Assembly: GCA_035461175.1 (NCBI GenBank) | Contig: DATHVR010000126.1 | Location: forward strand, 1-34,512 | Reading direction: 5' to 3' | DNA: 34,512 nucleotides | Source: DATHVR01 sp035461175 | GTDB lineage: Bacteria > Actinomycetota > Acidimicrobiia > Spongiisociales > ZC4RG35 | In this document: one piece after another, positions 30,769 through 34,512 of the stretch | Layout of the letters: each line of letters begins with the position of its first letter | How positions within the stretch are numbered: position 1 is the stretch's first letter | Program-made: the position numbers and the translations under genes | The notes under the pieces: model-generated | What the model saw: only the letters and a program-made list of their open reading frames with translations | What the model was told of the DNA's origin: nothing | The model's database searches: none

Positions 30769-32115
30769 ATGAGACGCGTAGTGATCATGGGAGCTGGAGG
30801 CAGGGACTTCCACGACTTCAACACCGTCTTCCGTGAAGATCCCGAGACCCGGGTGGTGGCCTTCACCGCCACGCAGATCCCCGGGATCGCCGACCGCACC
30901 TACCCGCCGGCTCTGGCCGGTCCCCTCTATCCAGAAGGGATACCCATCGTCGACGAGGCTCGGCTTCCCGAGCTTCTCCGGGAAGAGAAGGCGGATGAGG
31001 TCGTCTTTGCCTACTCCGATCTCTCCCATGAGGAAGTCATGCACAAGGGTTCGTGGGTGATGTCGCTCGGCGCCGACTTCCGGCTGCTCGGTCCGGCGAG
31101 CACCATGCTGGAGAGCTCGAAGCCGGTTGTGGCGGTATGCGCCACCCGGACCGGGGCGGGAAAGAGCCAGACCAGTCGACGGATCGGCGCCCTCCTGCGC
31201 GACGCCGGTCTCGACGTGTCGCTCATCCGCCACCCCATGCCCTATGGCGATCTCGAGCGGATGAAGGTGCAGCGTTTTGCCTCCCTGGCCGACATCGACG
31301 CCTCCCATCCCACCGTCGAGGAGCGGGAGGAGTACGAAGAACCGGTGCGGGAGGGCCTGATCATGTGGGCGGGCGTCGACTACGCCGAGATTCTGCGCCG
31401 GGCCGAGATCGAGTCCGACGTGATCGTGTGGGACGGGGGCAACAACGACTTCCCGTTCATCCGACCCGACCTGATGATCACCGTGGTCGACCCGCTGCGG
31501 GCGGGCCACGAGCTCACCTATCACCCCGGCGAGGTCAACCTCCGTATCGCCGACGTGGTAGTCGTGAACAAGGTCGATTCGGCCAGCCCGCTGGATGTGC
31601 GCAAGGTCCTGGCCAACATCGAATGGGTCAATCCCGACGCCACCATCGTCCAGACCAAGTCGCCGGTGACCCTCGAACCCGGTCCCGAGGTGGCCGGCAA
31701 GCGTGTCCTGGTCGTCGAGGACGGCCCCACCCTCACCCACGGGGGTATGCCCTACGGGGCGGGGACGGTGGCTGCCCGGCACGCTGGGGCGGCGACGATC
31801 GTCGACCCGCGACCCTATGCGGTGGGGTCGCTGATCGACACCCTGGCCAAGTATCCGGGCCTGGGACCGGTGCTGCCGGCGATGGGGTATGGCGACACCC
31901 AGCTCGACGAGCTGGAGGCGACGATCCGGGCCGTGCCTTGTGACGTGGTCGTGATCGGCACCCCGATCGACCTCGGGCGGCTCATCGATCCCGGTCATCC
32001 GACCCGGCGGGCCGTCTATCGGTCCGAGGATGTCGGCGATCCCACCCTCGATCATGTGATGGAACGCTTCATGACCGATGCCATGATCCGCCGGGAGCAA
32101 GTCTCGGCCGGATGA
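30769..32115 (+). CDS. COG2403-type GTPase, cyclic 2,3-diphosphoglycerate synthetase-like
   Basis: A 448-residue cytosolic protein. It begins MRRVVIMGAGGRDFHDFN, a Rossmann-like N-terminal domain, then a P-loop domain from about 119 with CATRTGAGKSQTSRR (K132, S133), the family's form of Walker A. VIVWDGGNNDFPF and VVVNKVD follow as the Walker B and NKxD-like elements. The family includes the archaeal cyclic 2,3-diphosphoglycerate synthetase and uncharacterised bacterial members. The ATG at 30769 follows AAGGAG; a longer in-frame start at 30622 would cover the promoter box. The eRF1-like gene starts 28 bp after the stop. The product's reaction is unknown. Confidence 0.85.
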   Translation: MRRVVIMGAGGRDFHDFNTVFREDPETRVVAFTATQIPGIADRTYPPALAGPLYPEGIPIVDEARLPELLREEKADEVVFAYSDLSHEEVMHKGSWVMSLGADFRLLGPASTMLESSKPVVAVCATRTGAGKSQTSRRIGALLRDAGLDVSLIRHPMPYGDLERMKVQRFASLADIDASHPTVEEREEYEEPVREGLIMWAGVDYAEILRRAEIESDVIVWDGGNNDFPFIRPDLMITVVDPLRAGHELTYHPGEVNLRIADVVVVNKVDSASPLDVRKVLANIEWVNPDATIVQTKSPVTLEPGPEVAGKRVLVVEDGPTLTHGGMPYGAGTVAARHAGAATIVDPRPYAVGSLIDTLAKYPGLGPVLPAMGYGDTQLDELEATIRAVPCDVVVIGTPIDLGRLIDPGHPTRRAVYRSEDVGDPTLDHVMERFMTDAMIRREQVSAG

Positions 32116-32143
32116 CGGCACCCTCGAAGGAGAAAGGCAAGGA

Positions 32144-33104
32144 ATGCCCGCACTCAACGAGGCCGTGGACGAGCTCGCACGTCTCGAGAGCCACGACAGT
32201 CCGATTCTCTCGCTGTTCCTGAACGTCAGCCCCAGGCCGTCCGACCGTGGCGACGTCGGAACCCGACTTCGCAACCTGTTGCGCCCGGTGCGCGAACCTT
32301 CGACCCCTCCGCGGCGTCCTCGACGAGTTCCATCGGATCCTGACCGTGGTCGTCGAGCCGCGGCGCTCCCGACTCTGGATCTCGTGGATGGACGAGGTCG
32401 AGCTCGAGGAGACCCTGGACGGTGAGATCGTCCGCAAGGCCGACTACGGCGGCTGGTACGGGTTAGACGAGTGGTCGGCTCGCCACGCCGCCGACGGAGC
32501 CCGCCACCGGCATTACCGGGACCTGGCCCAACGCATTGCCGACCTGCGGCGATCGAGCCACGTCGAGGTGATCTTCGTGGGCGGACCCAGTCAGAGCATC
32601 ACCGAGTTCGTCCCCTTTCTGACCCGGCGCGACCGGGACATGGTGGCCGACACCTTCACGGTCGACGTGCAGACGCTCGCCCGGGGTGAGGTGCTGGCCC
32701 TGACCCGCCGCCTCGAGAGTGCATGGGAGGATCGATGCAAACAGGCTGCGGCGACGGCCCGGGTCGAGGCAGAGCAAAGCGGCGGCCTGGCCATCACCGG
32801 TTTCGCCGGGGTGGTCGAGGCCGTGAACATCGGGGCCGTCAACGACCTCCTGATAGCGAATGGCTCGGTCGAGCCGGGATGGGAGTGCCTCATCTGCGAC
32901 GCCGTTTCGATCGAAGGCCCCACCTGCCACCGGTGCGGGGGGTACTGCGCACCGGAACCTGACGTCATCGACCGCCTCGAAGCCCGGGTGCTGGGTGAAG
33001 GCGGCACCGTCGAACACCTCAACGACGGCGGCCCACTGATTGACATCAAGGTCGGGGCCACGCTCAGGTTTCCCTTGCCGCGCGACTCTTGGCTTTCCGC
33101 CTGA
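32144..33104 (+). CDS. eRF1-like (baeRF, Rv2629-like) gene with a frameshift and probable internal loss
   Basis: The N-terminal frame from the ATG at 32144 (after AAGGAGAAAGG) encodes LNEAVDELARLESHDSPILSLFLNV and LRNLLRPVR. The rest is in another frame: VLDEFHRILTVVVEPRRSRLW, then a helical middle and VEAVNIGAVNDLLIANG with CLICD and CHRCGGYC, the Cys-bearing third domain of eRF1-like proteins. The join is at about 32285-32310 and needs a +1 shift. Intact relatives seem to have several dozen more residues before the RPL-LDE segment, so deletion as well as frameshift is likely. Family members resemble ribosome-rescue factors, and Rv2629 is in the DosR regulon. The gene may be inactive. Confidence 0.72.
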
Positions 33105-33213
33105 ATCCCGACATTCCCAGGCGGGGGTCCCGGTCCGCGCCGGATGGGTAGAAGGCCCCTAGCGGGATCCTTTCCCCTCGACGATGCTCGGGGTGAGAAC
33201 AGGAGAGGCAAGG

Positions 33214-33897
33214 ATGCTCATCAAGGACCTGATGACCCCCGAGGTCGTGACCGTACGCGAGGACACGACGCTCAAGGAGGCGGCCCGCCTGATGGCGGGC
33301 AGGAGGATCTCCGGTCTCCCGGTGGTCGACGCCGAGGATCGTCTGGTAGGCATCGTCACTGAAGCCGACTTCGTCGAGCGGACCTCCCATCAGGAGCGGG
33401 CAGGACTGGTGAAGATGCTCTTCGACCGCGACAGCCGCCGGCTGCGGAGCGACTCGGTGGGAGGGGCGATGACGAAAAACGTCGTCTGCATCGAACCCGA
33501 CGCCACTCACGCCCACGCCGCTCGCGTGATGGAGCGCCGGAAGGTGAAGCGGCTTCCGGTGGTGGACAACGACGGCCGCCTCCTCGGCATCGTCAGCCGC
33601 TCGGACATCCTCTCGGTGTTCGCCCGCCCCGACGAGGCGATCGAGGACGAGATCCGCCATCGCATCATCGGCCAGGTGCTGGCACTGGAGCCCGACTCGG
33701 TCTCAGTCGAGGTCGAGGAGGGAAATGTCCAGCTGGAGGGGACCGTACCCGCCCGGACCGAGGCCAACCTGTTGGCCGACCTGGTCCCGGGAGTGGACGG
33801 GGTCATCTCGGTCCACAGCCGGGTCCTTTACCTGGTAGACGACACCGTCCGTACGGAAGAAGCCCGTCCGTACGGCGTTCCCCGTCCCAACTGGTGA
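33214..33897 (+). CDS. CBS-CBS-BON domain protein
   Basis: A 227-residue protein: CBS 1 at about 1-55 (MLIKDLMTPEVVTVREDTTL; LVGIVTEADFV), CBS 2 at about 82-135 (MTKNVVCIEPDATHAHAARVM; LLGIVSRSDILSVF) and a BON domain at about 143-210 (IEDEIRHRII, VEEGNVQLEGTVPARTEANLL). BON domains bind phospholipid or carbohydrate; CBS pairs bind adenine nucleotides. The ATG at 33214 follows AGGAGAGG at 5 nt; the in-frame ATG at 33184 lacks a site. It is followed 22 bp later by a Usp gene, so they form an operon. Confidence 0.9.
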   Translation: MLIKDLMTPEVVTVREDTTLKEAARLMAGRRISGLPVVDAEDRLVGIVTEADFVERTSHQERAGLVKMLFDRDSRRLRSDSVGGAMTKNVVCIEPDATHAHAARVMERRKVKRLPVVDNDGRLLGIVSRSDILSVFARPDEAIEDEIRHRIIGQVLALEPDSVSVEVEEGNVQLEGTVPARTEANLLADLVPGVDGVISVHSRVLYLVDDTVRTEEARPYGVPRPNW

Positions 33898-33919
33898 GAC
33901 AAGAGAACCGGAGGAAAGC

Positions 33920-34354
33920 ATGAAGATCCTGGCCGCCATCGACGCCTCCCCCGCCGCCCGGGGAATTCTGGAGACGGCCGTGGCCTACGCCCGCCTGACC
34001 GGCGGGGAACTCCACGTGGTCCACGTGTTCCAGCCCCCCTCCTCGGTCTATTCCATGGAGGGAATTTACGTCATCGAGGACGAGCGGTTCGAGGAGGCCG
34101 AGCGCAAGATGGTCTGGGGCGACGCCGCCGAGATCCTCGACGGATCGGACCTGGACTGGGTCCGGGCCGACCTGAACGGCTACCCGCCCACGGCAATCGT
34201 CGAGTACGCCAACGAGATCGACGCCGACCTGATCGTCCTCGGGACCCGGGGCCGGGGCGGCTTCTCGGCCCTGGTCCTCGGCTCGACCAGCCACGCCGTG
34301 ATCCACGATGCCACCTGCGACGTCCTCGTCGTCCGCACCAAGCGGGAGGACTGA
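33920..34354 (+). CDS. Universal stress protein (UspA family)
   Basis: A 144-residue Usp beginning MKILAAIDASPAARGILETAVAYA. The loop GTRGRGGFSALVLGSTSHAVI carries the G-x2-G-x6-G-S ATP-binding pattern, and CDVLVVR closes the fold. The middle is more acidic than in the Usp at 26560 (YVIEDERFEEAERK). Ribosome-binding site CGGAGGAAAG precedes the ATG. It is co-transcribed with the CBS-BON gene and followed directly by the tandem repeat array. Confidence 0.9.
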   Translation: MKILAAIDASPAARGILETAVAYARLTGGELHVVHVFQPPSSVYSMEGIYVIEDERFEEAERKMVWGDAAEILDGSDLDWVRADLNGYPPTAIVEYANEIDADLIVLGTRGRGGFSALVLGSTSHAVIHDATCDVLVVRTKRED

Positions 34355-34378
34355 GCTACCCACCCCGCCATCATCACC

Positions 34379-34512
34379 AAGGGGGGACGACCCCCCTGAA
34401 ACCCCCCGCCATGATCATCAAGGGGGGACGACCCCCCTGAAACCCCCCGCCATGATCACCAAGGGGGGACAACCCCCCTGAAACCCCCCGCCATGATCAT
34501 CAAGGGGGGACA
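34379..34512. repeat. 41-bp tandem repeat array with G6/C6 hairpins, continuing past the window
   Basis: Three full units (34379-34419, 34420-34460, 34461-34501) and a fourth begun at 34502, after a degenerate partial copy from about 34363. Each unit holds GGGGGGACGACCCCCC, a six-base-pair stem with a 4-nt loop, then TGAAACCCCCC and GCCATGATCATC. Units differ at few positions (ATCATC or ATCACC; ACGA or ACAA). The array follows the usp gene directly, so the first hairpin may act as terminator. No CRISPR-like unique spacers are present. Confidence 0.88.

Noticed and set aside
30295..32274. 659-codon minus-strand open frame across the GTPase gene and part of the regulator
   Set aside because: It overlaps three well-supported genes, has a low-complexity translation and no motif; a high-GC artefact.
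33161..33180. Possible DosR-like box before the CBS-BON gene (AGCGGGATCCTTTCCCCTCG)
   Set aside because: Only about 9 of 20 positions fit and the right half is just a C run; near chance in this GC-rich DNA.
34363..34512. CRISPR array at the right end
   Set aside because: The units are contiguous and near-identical over their full length, so there are no unique spacers; no cas genes nearby.

Overview
The window is about 34.5 kb of high-GC DNA with dense, often 4-nt-overlapping genes, many GTG starts and actinobacterial-type families (SSI-like lipoprotein, PspC, DUF5661, PRTase-hydrolase fusion, DosR/NarL regulators). It most likely comes from an uncultured Actinomycetota; a deep lineage such as Acidimicrobiia is a guess, since no rRNA or other taxonomic marker is present. 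No tRNA, rRNA, CRISPR array, insertion sequence or phage gene was recognised.

Layout. (1) 1-9.6 kb is a nitrogen-oxide respiration module. A membrane-anchored copper nitrite reductase (nirK, cut by the left edge) is divergent from a tightly overlapping operon: a His-rich polytopic membrane protein, a CopD-like protein, a NarI-like cytochrome b with a C-terminal Cys4 motif, a NarB/NasA/NapA-class molybdopterin oxidoreductase, a four-cluster ferredoxin subunit, a Tat-type Rieske protein, a small membrane protein, an HPP-family putative nitrite channel and a second His-containing polytopic protein. (2) 9.7-12.0 kb holds an actinobacterial membrane protein, an SSI-like lipoprotein, a small Cys-rich protein and an orphan histidine kinase. 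(3) 12.1-15.9 kb is a looser block of ordinary enzymes (VOC protein, aldo/keto reductase, alpha/beta hydrolase with a frameshift, Gfo/Idh/MocA oxidoreductase). (4) 16.0-18.5 kb has DUF427, an MFS transporter, a DUF2383 protein and a tiny membrane protein. (5) 18.6-34.4 kb is a dormancy/hypoxia-type block: CBS proteins, two DosR-type response regulators, Hsp20, flavodoxin, PspC/LiaF-like envelope proteins, a VOC-VOC-DUF4342 fusion, a degenerate receiver, a Na+/Ca2+-type exchanger, a PRTase-hydrolase fusion, two universal stress proteins, PfkA, an M50 protease with CBS domains, a COG2403 GTPase and an eRF1-like (baeRF) gene. A 41-bp tandem repeat with hairpins runs off the right edge.

How it fits together. 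Block 5 reproduces much of the gene content of the Mycobacterium tuberculosis DosR regulon (counterparts of HspX, Hrp1/Rv2626c, Rv2625c, the Usps, Rv0571c, Rv2629, a phosphofructokinase and DosR itself). Several promoters, including nirK, hsp20, the usp operon, the GTPase operon and a CBS gene, carry an imperfect palindrome close to the DosR box TTSGGGACTWWAGTCCCSAA (consensus from memory, matches counted by eye). The best match lies before nirK, whose product would make NO, a known DosR-pathway signal in mycobacteria. The inference is a DosR-like dormancy regulon joined to a nitrate-to-nitrite-to-NO pathway. No haem-GAF sensor of the DosS/DosT type lies in the window.

Three genes carry apparent single frameshifts (hydrolase, exchanger, baeRF), so either real decay or sequence errors must be considered.
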